DNA of 64,000 bases from Vicinamibacteria bacterium (lineage in GTDB: Bacteria; Acidobacteriota; Vicinamibacteria; Fen-336): positions 58,637 to 122,636 of the forward strand of contig JAMPXO010000001.1 of assembly GCA_023701125.1 (NCBI GenBank), written 5' to 3'. Shown in pieces: positions 49,026-57,395 of the stretch. The notes below the pieces were generated by a model. The model was not told the origin of the DNA. It was given only the letters and a program-made list of their open reading frames with translations, and did not search any database. The position numbers and the translations under genes are program-made. Every line of letters begins with the position of its first letter. The first letter of the stretch is position 1.

Positions 49026-49043
49026 GCCCCAGGGGCGGACCCG

Positions 49044-49081
49044 CCACGGGCGGCGAGCCGAGTCGGCTCCGCCGCCCGTGG
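49044..49081. terminator. Bidirectional terminator-like hairpin
   Basis: A 17-bp stem with one bulged base (ccacgggcggcgagccg pairing across a 3-base loop with cggctc-c-gccgcccgtgg), between the convergent DUF2202 gene and the cytochrome operon. Confidence 0.7.
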
Positions 49082-49095
49082 ACTCTCGTCCGCGG

Positions 49096-50508
49096 CTACT
49101 TCTTCGCGGTGACGCGGATCAGCAGGGGGTCCGCCCCGTAACCCAGCGCTTTCCAGTCGAGCCGGCCTTTCGCGCCGTGGCAGTCCAGGCACTGCAGCGC
49201 CTGCTCCCTGGGCTGCACGCCATGGAAGATGCCCATGTAACGCTCGGTGTCCGTCCACTCGAACTTCGCGTCGGCGATGCCGTAGGTCTCCTCGGCGGCC
49301 TTGCGGGTGGCGCTGAAGATGTCGCCGTCGGCGAAGAAGTGCTCGACCAGGATCGGCACGATCCACTTCTTGTCCGTGAGCACCGGCAGCCGTCCCTTGT
49401 GCAGCTTGAACGCGAAGATGCGGGCCTCTGGATCCTGGCGCGAGCCGTCAGGGACCATCATTCCGACCGTGCCGTTGGCCTGCGTCTTCACGGCCTCACC
49501 GGGCAGTTGGGCGTGAGTCTTGCCGTTCCACCACGCGTAGACCGGGATCACGTCCTTCTGCATCGTGATCGTCGCGGCGTAGCGGTCGGCCTCGGCGTCG
49601 TACTTCGGCTTCGACCAGTCGCGCACCATGTCGGTGGCCTCGTCACGGGCGAAGGTCTTGATGTGGCAGGTCGTGCAGGCGACCCGCGCCGTGTGGCGAT
49701 CGATCATCGGCTCGCCGTGCGGGGCCGATCCGTGGCACTCGGTCGTCGAGCACGACAGCGGGTTGGCCGGCGAGTCGGTGCCCGCCAGGTCCGCGCCGCG
49801 GCCGCGCACCCGGTGCTTGTCGCCCGCGTGGCAGCTCGTGCACTGGAAGTCCGCGCCGTCCTTGCCCATGTGCACGTCGTAGCTGCGGTCGGTGTCGGCC
49901 AGCTTGTACTCGATGTCGCCGCGCTTGAAGTTGGGACCGCCGCCCGAGGCCGAGTGGCAGCGCAGGCACATCGCCCGCTGCGGCGGACCGACCCGCTTCG
50001 ACACGCTGTCGAGCCCCTCCTGGTTCTTCCACAGGATCGGCTTCCACTCGAAGCCGCCGCCGGGCTTCTCGAACAGGTCCCGCTGGTAGCCCTTGGCGTG
50101 GCAGATCAGGCAGTCGATGTTCTCGAGCTGGGCCTGGCTGGGCTCGGCCTGCGGCAGCTCGCCCAGGCCCGCGTGGCACTTGGAACAGCCCTTGGACACC
50201 ACGTCGCCGCGGGAGTTCTTGACGAGGCCGATCCAGTTGGCCGCGGGCCCGGTGCAGAAATCGTTGATCGTGTTGATCTTGCCCAACGGCTTGGAGCCGG
50301 CGCCGACGAGTTGCGGCGCCGAGCCTTTCCACTGGTAGTGCTGCGAGCCGTGGAACGCTCGCGCCTCGTCCTCGTGGCAGGCGAGGCACGTCCTGGTGCC
50401 CTCGTAGTGCTCGAAGGCGTCCTTGTGCGAGAACGGCTCGGCGGCCGCGAGGGGGAGCGACGCGAGCGCCCCCGCGAGGGCCAGACCCGTGAGCTTGCGC
50501 ATCGTCAT
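49096..50508 (-). CDS. Octaheme c-type cytochrome of the tetrathionate-reductase (OTR) type
   Basis: A 470-residue secreted cytochrome. After the signal peptide (1-23) there are seven CxxCH heme sites (CLACH at 41-45, CSKCH, CLICH, CLRCH, CTSCH, CTTCH, CLDCH) and one CxxxxCH site (CSTTECH), i.e. eight possible hemes. The layout NTINDFCTG, GCSKCHAGLG, NIDCLICHAKGY, MCLRCHSASGGGPNFKRGDIE, YDVHMGKDGADFQCTSCHAGDKH follows the octaheme tetrathionate reductase family. With the porin and small cytochrome it forms an operon. It may be a terminal reductase or the periplasmic wire of an outer-membrane conduit. Confidence 0.88.
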   Translation of the reverse strand: MTMRKLTGLALAGALASLPLAAAEPFSHKDAFEHYEGTRTCLACHEDEARAFHGSQHYQWKGSAPQLVGAGSKPLGKINTINDFCTGPAANWIGLVKNSRGDVVSKGCSKCHAGLGELPQAEPSQAQLENIDCLICHAKGYQRDLFEKPGGGFEWKPILWKNQEGLDSVSKRVGPPQRAMCLRCHSASGGGPNFKRGDIEYKLADTDRSYDVHMGKDGADFQCTSCHAGDKHRVRGRGADLAGTDSPANPLSCSTTECHGSAPHGEPMIDRHTARVACTTCHIKTFARDEATDMVRDWSKPKYDAEADRYAATITMQKDVIPVYAWWNGKTHAQLPGEAVKTQANGTVGMMVPDGSRQDPEARIFAFKLHKGRLPVLTDKKWIVPILVEHFFADGDIFSATRKAAEETYGIADAKFEWTDTERYMGIFHGVQPREQALQCLDCHGAKGRLDWKALGYGADPLLIRVTAKK

Positions 50509-50531
50509 CGCTCCCTCCTCTGGCTTTCCGC

Positions 50532-52172
50532 TCAGAACCGCGCCGTCAGCGCGACCGAAAACTTCGAGGCGTCGTCGTAGGTCGGCATGCCGAGGATCGG
50601 GCTCGCGTCCAGCTTCTTCGGCGCGCCCACCTGCCAGCCGGACCCGGAGTAGTCGTAGGCGTACTTGATCCACGCCGCCTTGAAGATCAGCTTCGGGTTG
50701 ATGCGGTGGGTCAGGTAGGCCTCGAACACGTCGCCGCGGGCCGCGGTCTTGGGCGACAGGATGTCGTCCTCGGCGACCGCGAAGTTCATCCAGTACTCGG
50801 AGCCGTGGTTGAACTCGACGCCGATCTTGGTCTTCTCCTCGTTGAAGCGGTAGCGGGCGCCGACGTACCACATCGTGCCGGTCTGCGGCTCGGGCGTCTC
50901 GAACGGGTCGGAGAAGAAGCCGCCGAAGGGCGTGGTCACCAGCTCGGGATCCGAGTGGTTGTAGCTGAAGCTGGCGAACACGTCGAAGGGACCCTGCTTG
51001 CGGATGGCGACGATGCTGCCGAGGTCGAGGTCGCCGATGTTGGTCGAGGGCGTGAAACGCATCACGATCGGGGCCCCCACCGCGGCGCCGGTGACCGGGT
51101 CGTTGGGCAGGACGACGAGACCGTTGAAACCGTCAGCCACGCCGAACGCGCGCGCGACCGTGACCTGGACGAAGGTGTTCTCGGTGTCGAGCAGGTCCCA
51201 GTTGAGGCCCAGGAAGTGGGTGTCCTTCAGCCGGTCCTGCGGCAGCTTGAGGATGTCGCCGCTGCCGAAGCCGGACTCGTAGCCGAGGCCGTAGCACAGC
51301 CGCACGGTGGACTTGTCGGAGATCCCGTAGCCGACGGTGATGCCGTCGAACTGGTAGTTGATCAGCGCGCCCAGCGGCGTGCCGCCGCGGGCCTCGTCGT
51401 TGCGCAGGGTCAGCGGCGCGCCCTCGGTCGACGGCCGGCGGCCGATCGAGAGGTACAGGTTGGAGCCGCCGATCTTGTTCCACGAGAAGTACGCGCGCTC
51501 GACGCGCAGGATGTCGGAGTTGGGCACGCCGACCGTGGTGCCGTCGATGTTGAGCGAGGTCGGCTGGCCGTTGAACACCTGCACGCCGGTGGAGTCGCCC
51601 CACACCTTGTACATCGACAACCGGCCCGAGAAGGTCAGGTTCTTCGCCGGCTGGGCCTCCATCCGCAAGCGCAGGCGGTTGGTGTACATGATCCGGTTGT
51701 CGGCCTCGTAGCCGGGCTTGTACACGCCGGGCAGGAGCGCGGCGTAGAGCTGCTGCTGGGCCGCGGGCGGGAACTGGCCGATCGCCTGCTGGAGCTGCTC
51801 GAAGGTCAGGTTCTGGGTGAAGTAGAGGTAGTCCGAGTAGTTGGTGCGGATGAAGTCGCCGACCGCCGTCGGGCTCTGCGGGAACTGCCCGGTGCCCATG
51901 GCGTAGAACAGCGTGTTGACGACCTGGTTCTGCAGCGCCATGCCGTCGAAGTGGTTGGGGATGGTGGCGTCGACCGAGTGGGCCTCGAAGCGGAAGTCGC
52001 CCGAGAACTGCACGCGGTCGAGCGCCGCATCTCTCTCCAGCTTCTGGATCCGCTTTGCGAGCTCCTCCACCTTGGGGTCGGGCTTGTTGCCCTCGGGCTC
52101 GGTGCTCTGGGCGAGGGCCGCCGCGCCGGGCAGCAGGGCGAGGGCGAGCAGCAGCGCTGTCAGCTTGCGCAT
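50532..52172 (-). CDS. DUF3373-like outer-membrane porin
   Basis: A 546-residue outer-membrane protein: signal peptide (1-22), a short coiled coil (VEELAKRIQKLERDAALDRV) as in many periplasm-anchored porins, then about 20 beta strands (FSGDFRFEAHSVD, MYTNRLRLRMEAQPAKNLTFSGRLSMYKVWGD, RVERAYFSWNKIGGSNLYLSIGRRP) and a terminal Phe (FSVALTARF). This matches DUF3373-type porins that occur beside multiheme cytochromes in metal-reducing bacteria. It lies between the two cytochrome genes. It would provide the outer-membrane sheath for electron transfer, by analogy with other porin-cytochrome conduits. Confidence 0.82.
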   Translation of the reverse strand: MRKLTALLLALALLPGAAALAQSTEPEGNKPDPKVEELAKRIQKLERDAALDRVQFSGDFRFEAHSVDATIPNHFDGMALQNQVVNTLFYAMGTGQFPQSPTAVGDFIRTNYSDYLYFTQNLTFEQLQQAIGQFPPAAQQQLYAALLPGVYKPGYEADNRIMYTNRLRLRMEAQPAKNLTFSGRLSMYKVWGDSTGVQVFNGQPTSLNIDGTTVGVPNSDILRVERAYFSWNKIGGSNLYLSIGRRPSTEGAPLTLRNDEARGGTPLGALINYQFDGITVGYGISDKSTVRLCYGLGYESGFGSGDILKLPQDRLKDTHFLGLNWDLLDTENTFVQVTVARAFGVADGFNGLVVLPNDPVTGAAVGAPIVMRFTPSTNIGDLDLGSIVAIRKQGPFDVFASFSYNHSDPELVTTPFGGFFSDPFETPEPQTGTMWYVGARYRFNEEKTKIGVEFNHGSEYWMNFAVAEDDILSPKTAARGDVFEAYLTHRINPKLIFKAAWIKYAYDYSGSGWQVGAPKKLDASPILGMPTYDDASKFSVALTARF

Positions 52173-52186
52173 GGGGATTCTCCTGG

Positions 52187-52534
52187 TCACTTGCCGCACG
52201 TCATCGGCTGCTCGGAGTCGGCCGCGTGGTCGACCGAGAACTTCCTGATCTTGGCCAGCATCTCGGGCGTGATCGCCTCGAGCACCTTGCGGCCGTCGGG
52301 CATCTGCGCGGTCGCGTGCTTCGCCGCGTACTTCTCCTTGTAGAAGCGCTCCCACTGGTCCTGGATCAGCGTCATCGGCGTGTACTCGCCGTGGGCCGAG
52401 CCGGCCGCGTGGCACGACTTGCAGTAGGTCTTGTACAGGTCCTGTCCGTTCGGCTCGCCCGCGAACGCGGTGGGCGCGAAGGCGAAGCTCGCCAGGAGGG
52501 CGGCCGCGAGGGTGAGCTGGGTGGTGCGATGCAT
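52187..52534 (-). CDS. Monoheme c-type cytochrome
   Basis: A 115-residue periplasmic cytochrome with a signal peptide (1-25) and one heme site CKSCH (about 38-42) in LYKTYCKSCHAAGSAHGEYTPMTLI. A methionine in AQMPDGRKVLEAITPEM could be the axial ligand. It is the first gene of the operon, with GGAGGAGACGAGACG just before the ATG. It probably feeds electrons to, or takes them from, the octaheme protein. A -24/-12 promoter lies 54 bp upstream. Confidence 0.9.
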   Translation of the reverse strand: MHRTTQLTLAAALLASFAFAPTAFAGEPNGQDLYKTYCKSCHAAGSAHGEYTPMTLIQDQWERFYKEKYAAKHATAQMPDGRKVLEAITPEMLAKIRKFSVDHAADSEQPMTCGK

Positions 52535-52587
52535 CGTCTCGTCTCCTCCGCGCCCGCTATCCGGCTTCGGCGCGTGCCGAACCAGAA

Positions 52588-52603
52588 TGCAGAAACGGCG
52601 CCA
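52588..52603 (-). promoter_or_regulatory. Sigma-54 promoter (-24/-12) of the cytochrome-porin operon
   Basis: On the minus strand TGGCGCCGTTTCTGCA has GG and GC exactly 10 bases apart. Transcription would start at about 52577, some 43 bases before the monoheme cytochrome ATG. Confidence 0.68.
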
Positions 52604-52660
52604 GGAGCCTCGTCCCTCCTTTTCAACGACTTATGGGGAAGGAGACAAAGCGCGCAACAA

Positions 52661-52720
52661 GTGTCGCAACGTCGCGTCGCGACGAAACGTTTGCATGACG
52701 CGGCGAAGCCGTTGCGACAC
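52661..52720. promoter_or_regulatory. Pair of inverted 10-mers, likely enhancer sites
   Basis: gtgtcgcaac at 52661-52670 and its exact reverse complement gttgcgacac at 52711-52720 flank a 40-bp spacer that also contains cgtcgcgtcgcgacg. They lie about 60-130 bp upstream of the -24/-12 promoter and just after the activator gene. Confidence 0.6.
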
Positions 52721-52768
52721 GCCTGCGCCCGGCGGCGGAACGCGGCCACGAGCCAGCGGGCCGGGACG

Positions 52769-54160
52769 TCAGTGGATGAGGCCGGCCTCGCGCATGCGCC
52801 GCCACAGCGTGGAGCGGCTGATGCCCATCTCGCGGGCGGCCTCTTCGCGGTGCCAGCGGTGGGCCTCGAGGATCGCGCGAAGCTCCGCGGCAGCGGCGCC
52901 ATCGGCGGCCGGGAGAGGGCGGGCGGCGGGCTCGGAATCGTTCACGACGTGAGGCCGCCAGTGGGCCTCGACCGCGCCGGCGCAGATCTCCGCCGGCAGG
53001 TCTTCGGGCAGGATGGTCTGGCCGCGGCACACGGCCACGGCGTACTCGAGCGCGTTCTCCAGTTCGCGCACGTTGCCGCGCCACGGCGCGTCGATCATGC
53101 AACGCAGGGCATCGGGCGACAGGCGCAGTGCTCGCCCGCGGCGCGCGGCCACGCGGGCCAGCAGGTGGCTGGCCAGCGGCTCGATGTCCTCCCGTCGCTC
53201 GCGCAGCGGCGCCACGTGGATCGGCACCACCCGCAGCCGGTAGAAGAGGTCCTCGCGGAAGCGACCCTCGCGCACGGCGCGCGCCAGGTCGAGGTTGGTG
53301 GCCGCGATCACGCGCGCGTCCGCGGCGCGGCTGACGCTCTCGCCCACGCGCTCGAAACGCCGCTCCTGCAACACGCGCAGCAGCTTGACCTGCAGCGGCA
53401 GCGGCAGGTCGCCGACCTCGTCGAGGAACAGCGTGCCGCCCGCCGCCAGCTCGAAGCGGCCGACGCGGTCGCGCACGGCCCCGGTGAAGGCCCCGCGCAC
53501 GTGGCCGAACAACTCGCTCTCGAGCAGATCGCCGGGCAGCGCGCCGCAGTTGACGGCCACGAACGGCCCCGCGTGGCGCGGCGAATGGTTGTGCAGGGCC
53601 TGGGCGAGGCGCTCCTTGCCGGTGCCGCTCTCGCCGGTGACCAGCACCGTGACCTCGCTCTGCTCGAGCGTCTGCACCAGGCGGAACAGCCGCAGCATCG
53701 ACTCCGAGCGCGCGACGAGCCCGTCGAAGAGCGTGACGGCGGCGTCGGTCCCTTCCTCTTCGGCCGGCCGCAACACGACGATGTAGTGCACGCGGGGATC
53801 GCAGATGCCACTGGGGTCGCGCGGGAACGGAGCGGCCGTGACCGAAACGAGCCGTGGCCGGCCGTGCTCGACGCGCAGCGTCGCCCGCCAGCCCTCGCGG
53901 CGCTCGCCGGCCAGCAACGTCGCGCGCAACGCGCCGCCTGCGCCGAACAGCTCCGCGCCGAGCACGTTCTCCACCAGCTCCCCCGCCAGGCTGTCGGCCG
54001 CCCCCGGCGCGACCAGCCGGTCGAGCAGCTCCGACGAATGGAGGATGCGGAAGTCCTCGTCGAGGCACAGAAAAACGCGGCCCAGAGCGGCGAAGGCCAT
54101 GCTGACGCCGCTGAACGCCACGGCGGCGGGGGGAGTGGGGCAGGTCGGCGGCGCACTCAT
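52769..54160 (-). CDS. PAS-domain sigma-54 activator (enhancer-binding protein)
   Basis: A 463-residue activator without receiver domain. A PAS-like sensor (about 15-145) has [28 protein letters not shown]. The AAA+ domain (about 150-385) has Walker [15 protein letters not shown] in [11 protein letters not shown], Walker B FLDEVGD and [25 protein letters not shown]. The Fis-type HTH is [27 protein letters not shown]. It lies directly upstream of the cytochrome-porin operon with paired inverted 10-mers in between. It should therefore switch that operon on in response to a small molecule or redox cue sensed by the PAS domain. Confidence 0.93.
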   Translation of the reverse strand: MSAPPTCPTPPAAVAFSGVSMAFAALGRVFLCLDEDFRILHSSELLDRLVAPGAADSLAGELVENVLGAELFGAGGALRATLLAGERREGWRATLRVEHGRPRLVSVTAAPFPRDPSGICDPRVHYIVVLRPAEEEGTDAAVTLFDGLVARSESMLRLFRLVQTLEQSEVTVLVTGESGTGKERLAQALHNHSPRHAGPFVAVNCGALPGDLLESELFGHVRGAFTGAVRDRVGRFELAAGGTLFLDEVGDLPLPLQVKLLRVLQERRFERVGESVSRAADARVIAATNLDLARAVREGRFREDLFYRLRVVPIHVAPLRERREDIEPLASHLLARVAARRGRALRLSPDALRCMIDAPWRGNVRELENALEYAVAVCRGQTILPEDLPAEICAGAVEAHWRPHVVNDSEPAARPLPAADGAAAAELRAILEAHRWHREEAAREMGISRSTLWRRMREAGLIH

Positions 54161-54204
54161 GCCCCGCCGCCAATGCGAGATCCGTGCCGAGGCGCCGGAT
54201 CGCC

Positions 54205-55086
54205 TCAGGCTTCCGGGGGCATCTCCTGCAACGTGATGACCGAGAAGTGCGCGCCCTGGTCGTCGCGGAGCAGGGCGAAGCGGCCGACATCCGGGATGTC
54301 GCGGGGCGGCACCACGGCCGAGCCGCCCAGCGCCAGGGCCTTCGCCGCGCTCGCGTCGCAGCCGCGGACGCGGAAGTACGGCATCAGGTGGCCGGGCATG
54401 TCGCCCCACTCCTCGCCGCGCATCGGCAGCACGCCGCCGATCGGCTGCTCCTCGCGGTAGATCTCGAAGTACTCGACGGTCGAGGCGTCCGAGACCTTCC
54501 ACGTCCAGCCGAACAGGCCGCCATAGAAGGCCTGCGCTGCGGCGGGATCGCGGGTCACGATCTCGGTCCAGCACAGCGTGTTCTGCTCGCCGACGAGGCG
54601 GGCGCCGATGTGGCCGCGCGCCTCCCACAGCGCGAAGACCGCTCCCCGGGGCGCGGGCGCGGAGCGGCCTCCGTCTGGCGGCGTGAGCCCCTGCGGGACC
54701 GGCGCCGACTTCACGTCGGCGCCGGAACCCGTTGGGTCGCGGACGACGGCCATGCGGCCGATGCCTTCGACGTCGAACGGGCCGTAGAGCACGGTTCCAC
54801 CCAGTTCCTTCGCGCGCTGCGCCGATGCGTCGGCAGACGCCGTCGAGATGTAGCTCATGAAGTGGGACGGCATGCCCTGCGCCCTCTCGTCCGGGCTCAG
54901 CGTCCGCAACCCGGCGACGTCGAGCGCTCCGACCCGCAACAGCGTGTAGGCGCCGCCGGCGCTGGGCACGTCGAACGCGGCCCAGCCGAACAGGCCGGCG
55001 TAGAAGGCCTTGGCCTTCGCGGCGTCCGGCGTGGCGAGCTCGGGCCAGCAGAAGACCCCGGGCGGCAGGGTCGTGCGTTCCGGCAT
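54205..55086 (-). CDS. Two-domain VOC (glyoxalase-like) protein interrupted by an in-frame repeat
   Basis: A 293-residue protein of two vicinal-oxygen-chelate domains: PPGVFCWPELATPDAAKAKAFYAGLFGW begins the first, NTLCWTEIVTRDPAAAQAFYGGLFGWTW the second. In the first domain the conserved strand end RMAVVRDPTG is separated from its continuation AVFALWE by residues 121-148, a 28-residue Pro/Ala/Gly-rich insert ending GGRSAPAP. The second domain reads RFALLRDDQGAHFSVI without a gap. The insert is related to the repeat in the gene at 2870. The protein may still fold if the insert loops out at this turn. Function unknown; relatives are often annotated as glyoxalases. Confidence 0.85.
   Translation of the reverse strand: MPERTTLPPGVFCWPELATPDAAKAKAFYAGLFGWAAFDVPSAGGAYTLLRVGALDVAGLRTLSPDERAQGMPSHFMSYISTASADASAQRAKELGGTVLYGPFDVEGIGRMAVVRDPTGSGADVKSAPVPQGLTPPDGGRSAPAPRGAVFALWEARGHIGARLVGEQNTLCWTEIVTRDPAAAQAFYGGLFGWTWKVSDASTVEYFEIYREEQPIGGVLPMRGEEWGDMPGHLMPYFRVRGCDASAAKALALGGSAVVPPRDIPDVGRFALLRDDQGAHFSVITLQEMPPEA
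54643..54726 (-). repeat. In-frame repeat element, copy 3 (84 bp) inside the VOC gene
   Basis: The 28-codon insert has a conserved part (about 54648-54700) matching the units at 3851-4024 at most positions. A 9-bp perfect hairpin follows (ggcgccgac at 54701-54709, gtcggcgcc at 54715-54723, loop ttcac), then a conserved end resembling cggaaccc. The hairpin sequence differs from that of the 3.9-kb copies, but the hairpin position is kept. Confidence 0.75.
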
Positions 55087-55186
55087 CGGGACACCCTCTC
55101 TTTCTCGAACGGGGGGATGCCCGGGATCCTAACGCTGGCGGAGACTCCGGCGGCGGGATATTTCGCGTCCCGCCGCCGGCAAGAAC

Positions 55187-57307
55187 CTACTGGACCGGGA
55201 AACCGCGGTCGCGCATCAGGGCGTCGATCTTCGCGTCGCGACCGCGGAAGGCGCGGTAGGCGTCGGCCGGGTCGATCGCATTGCGCGGCGCGAACAGGTG
55301 CTCGACCAGCTTCTTCGCCACGCCCTCGTCGTACAGGCCACCGGGCGCCTCGGTGAAGGCCTCGGCCGCGTCCGACGTCAGCACGTCGGCCCACAGGTAG
55401 CCGTAGTAGCCCGCGGAGTAGCCTTCGCCCGAGAACACGTGGGTGAAGTGCGGGCTGCGGTGCCGCATCACCACCTCCTTCGGCAGGCCGAGGCGAGCGA
55501 GTTCCTCGCGCTCGAAGGCGTCGGGGTCGAGGCCCGCGGGGTCGACCATGTGGTAGCGCATGTCGAGGATCGCGGAGGCCAGGTACTCGGCGGTGTCGAA
55601 GCCCTGGTTGAAGGTCTTGGCCTTGCGGATCTTCGCGACCAGCTCCTTCGGCATCGGCTTGCCGGTCTGGGCGTGGACCAGGAAGCCGTCGATCACCTGG
55701 TCGGTCAGCAGCCAGCGCTCGAGCAGTTGCGACTGGAACTCCGTGTAATCGCGCACGCCGCCGTTGAGCGTCGGGTAGGCGACCCGTGAGGAGAGGCTGT
55801 GCAGCGCGTGGCCGAACTCGTGGAAGAAGGTCTCGGCATCGCTCCACGACACGAGCACGGGCTGCCCCGGTGCCGCCTTGACGAAGTTGGAGTTGTTGGA
55901 CGCCAGCACCGTCTTCTTGCCGTCGAACGTCTCGTGGCCACGATAGCTGGTGGCCCAGGCGCCGGAGCGCTTGCCCGGCCTCGCGAACGGATCGAGGTAC
56001 CACAGGCCGACGAGCGCGCCGCTCTTCGCATCGGTGACCTCCCACACCTTCACGTCGGGGTGGAAGACCGAGACCTTGCCGTCGGGCACCGGCGTGAACT
56101 TGAAGCCGAACAGCCTGCCGGCGACGAAGAACATGCCCTCGCGCAGGCGGTCGAGCTGCAGGTACTGCTTGATCTCGTCCGAGTCGAGATCGTAGGTGGC
56201 CTTGCGCACCTTCTCCGCGTAATAGCGGTAGTCCCAGGGCTCGATCTTGACGCTCTTGCCCTCGGCGTCCGCGATCTTCTGCATCGCGGCGACCTCTTCC
56301 TTGACCCGCGCCACCGCCGGCTTCCACACCGCCTCGAGCAGGCCCAGCGCGCGGTCAGGCGTCTTCGCCATCCGGTTCTGCAGCCGCCACGCGGCGTAGT
56401 TCGGGTAGCCGAGCAGCTTCACCCGCTCGTCGCGGAGCTGCAGGATCTCGGCGATCACCTTGTTGTTGTCGCGCTCGTCGCCGTTGTCACCGCGCGAGTA
56501 GTACGTGCGCCACACCTTCTCGCGCAGGGCGCGGTCGTCGGCGAAGGTCAGGAACGGGTCCATCGAGGAGCGGGTGTTGGTGATCGCGTACTCGCCCTCG
56601 CGCTTGCGCTCCTTCGCGGCGGCCGCGGCGGCGGCCAGGAACGACTCTGGCAGGCCGCTCGCCTGCTCCTTCGTGAAGTAGGTGACGTAGCCCTCCTCGT
56701 CGCCGAGCACGTTGTTGCCGAAGGTCGTGTGCAGCACCGAAAGCCGCTTCTGGATCGCGGCGTAGCGGGCCTTCTTCTCGCCCTGCAGCGTCGCCCCGTT
56801 GCTGGCGAAGCCGTCGTAGACGAGCCACACGAGGCGCTGCTGGTCGGGCCCCAGCTTCTTGGTCTCCGGGCTCTCCCGGACGGCCTTGACGCGGGTGAAC
56901 AACGCGTCGTTCTGGGTGATCTTCGAGTTGAACTCGGAGAGCTTCGGGGCCATCTCGCGCTGGACCGCGCGGAACTCGGGCGTCGACAGGTTGCCGCCCC
57001 ACAGCCCGAAGTAGGTGAAGACGCGGCCGAGGTCGTCGCCCGCCTTCTCGAGCGCGACGATCGTGTTGTCGAACGTCGGCGGCGCGGCGTTGTTGGCGAT
57101 CGCCTCGACTTCCGCGAGGTTCTTCGCCATGCCCGCCTCGAGCGCGGGCTTGAGCGCCGCGAGGTCCATCTTGTCGAACGCGGGCACGCCCCCGTAGGGC
57201 CCGACCCACTCGGCGAGCAGCGGGTTGGCGACCGGCGCCTGGGCGAAGGCGAGCGACGACGCCAGGCTCATCCCGAGCCCGGCACGAAGAAGCAGGTGTA
57301 CGCGCAT
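55187..57307 (-). CDS. M3-family zinc peptidyl-dipeptidase (Dcp-like)
   Basis: A 706-residue periplasmic metallopeptidase with signal peptide (about 1-22). Zinc site HEFGHALHSLSS (about 480-490) with the downstream Glu in TEFQSQLLERW, and FSGEGYSAGYYGYLWADVL near the end; these are M3A features. GGAGGG lies six bases before the ATG at 57307, favouring it over a GTG at 57325. It cleaves dipeptides from the C-terminus of oligopeptides. It stands alone between the VOC and solute-binding genes. Confidence 0.95.
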   Translation of the reverse strand: MRVHLLLRAGLGMSLASSLAFAQAPVANPLLAEWVGPYGGVPAFDKMDLAALKPALEAGMAKNLAEVEAIANNAAPPTFDNTIVALEKAGDDLGRVFTYFGLWGGNLSTPEFRAVQREMAPKLSEFNSKITQNDALFTRVKAVRESPETKKLGPDQQRLVWLVYDGFASNGATLQGEKKARYAAIQKRLSVLHTTFGNNVLGDEEGYVTYFTKEQASGLPESFLAAAAAAAKERKREGEYAITNTRSSMDPFLTFADDRALREKVWRTYYSRGDNGDERDNNKVIAEILQLRDERVKLLGYPNYAAWRLQNRMAKTPDRALGLLEAVWKPAVARVKEEVAAMQKIADAEGKSVKIEPWDYRYYAEKVRKATYDLDSDEIKQYLQLDRLREGMFFVAGRLFGFKFTPVPDGKVSVFHPDVKVWEVTDAKSGALVGLWYLDPFARPGKRSGAWATSYRGHETFDGKKTVLASNNSNFVKAAPGQPVLVSWSDAETFFHEFGHALHSLSSRVAYPTLNGGVRDYTEFQSQLLERWLLTDQVIDGFLVHAQTGKPMPKELVAKIRKAKTFNQGFDTAEYLASAILDMRYHMVDPAGLDPDAFEREELARLGLPKEVVMRHRSPHFTHVFSGEGYSAGYYGYLWADVLTSDAAEAFTEAPGGLYDEGVAKKLVEHLFAPRNAIDPADAYRAFRGRDAKIDALMRDRGFPVQ

Positions 57308-57395
57308 GAAGACCCTCCGATCCACGAAACGGAGCAGTCTATCCCCGGATGTTCCAGCACCCCCGAGTCCAACGACTTGATCGCGGGCGCCGCCG

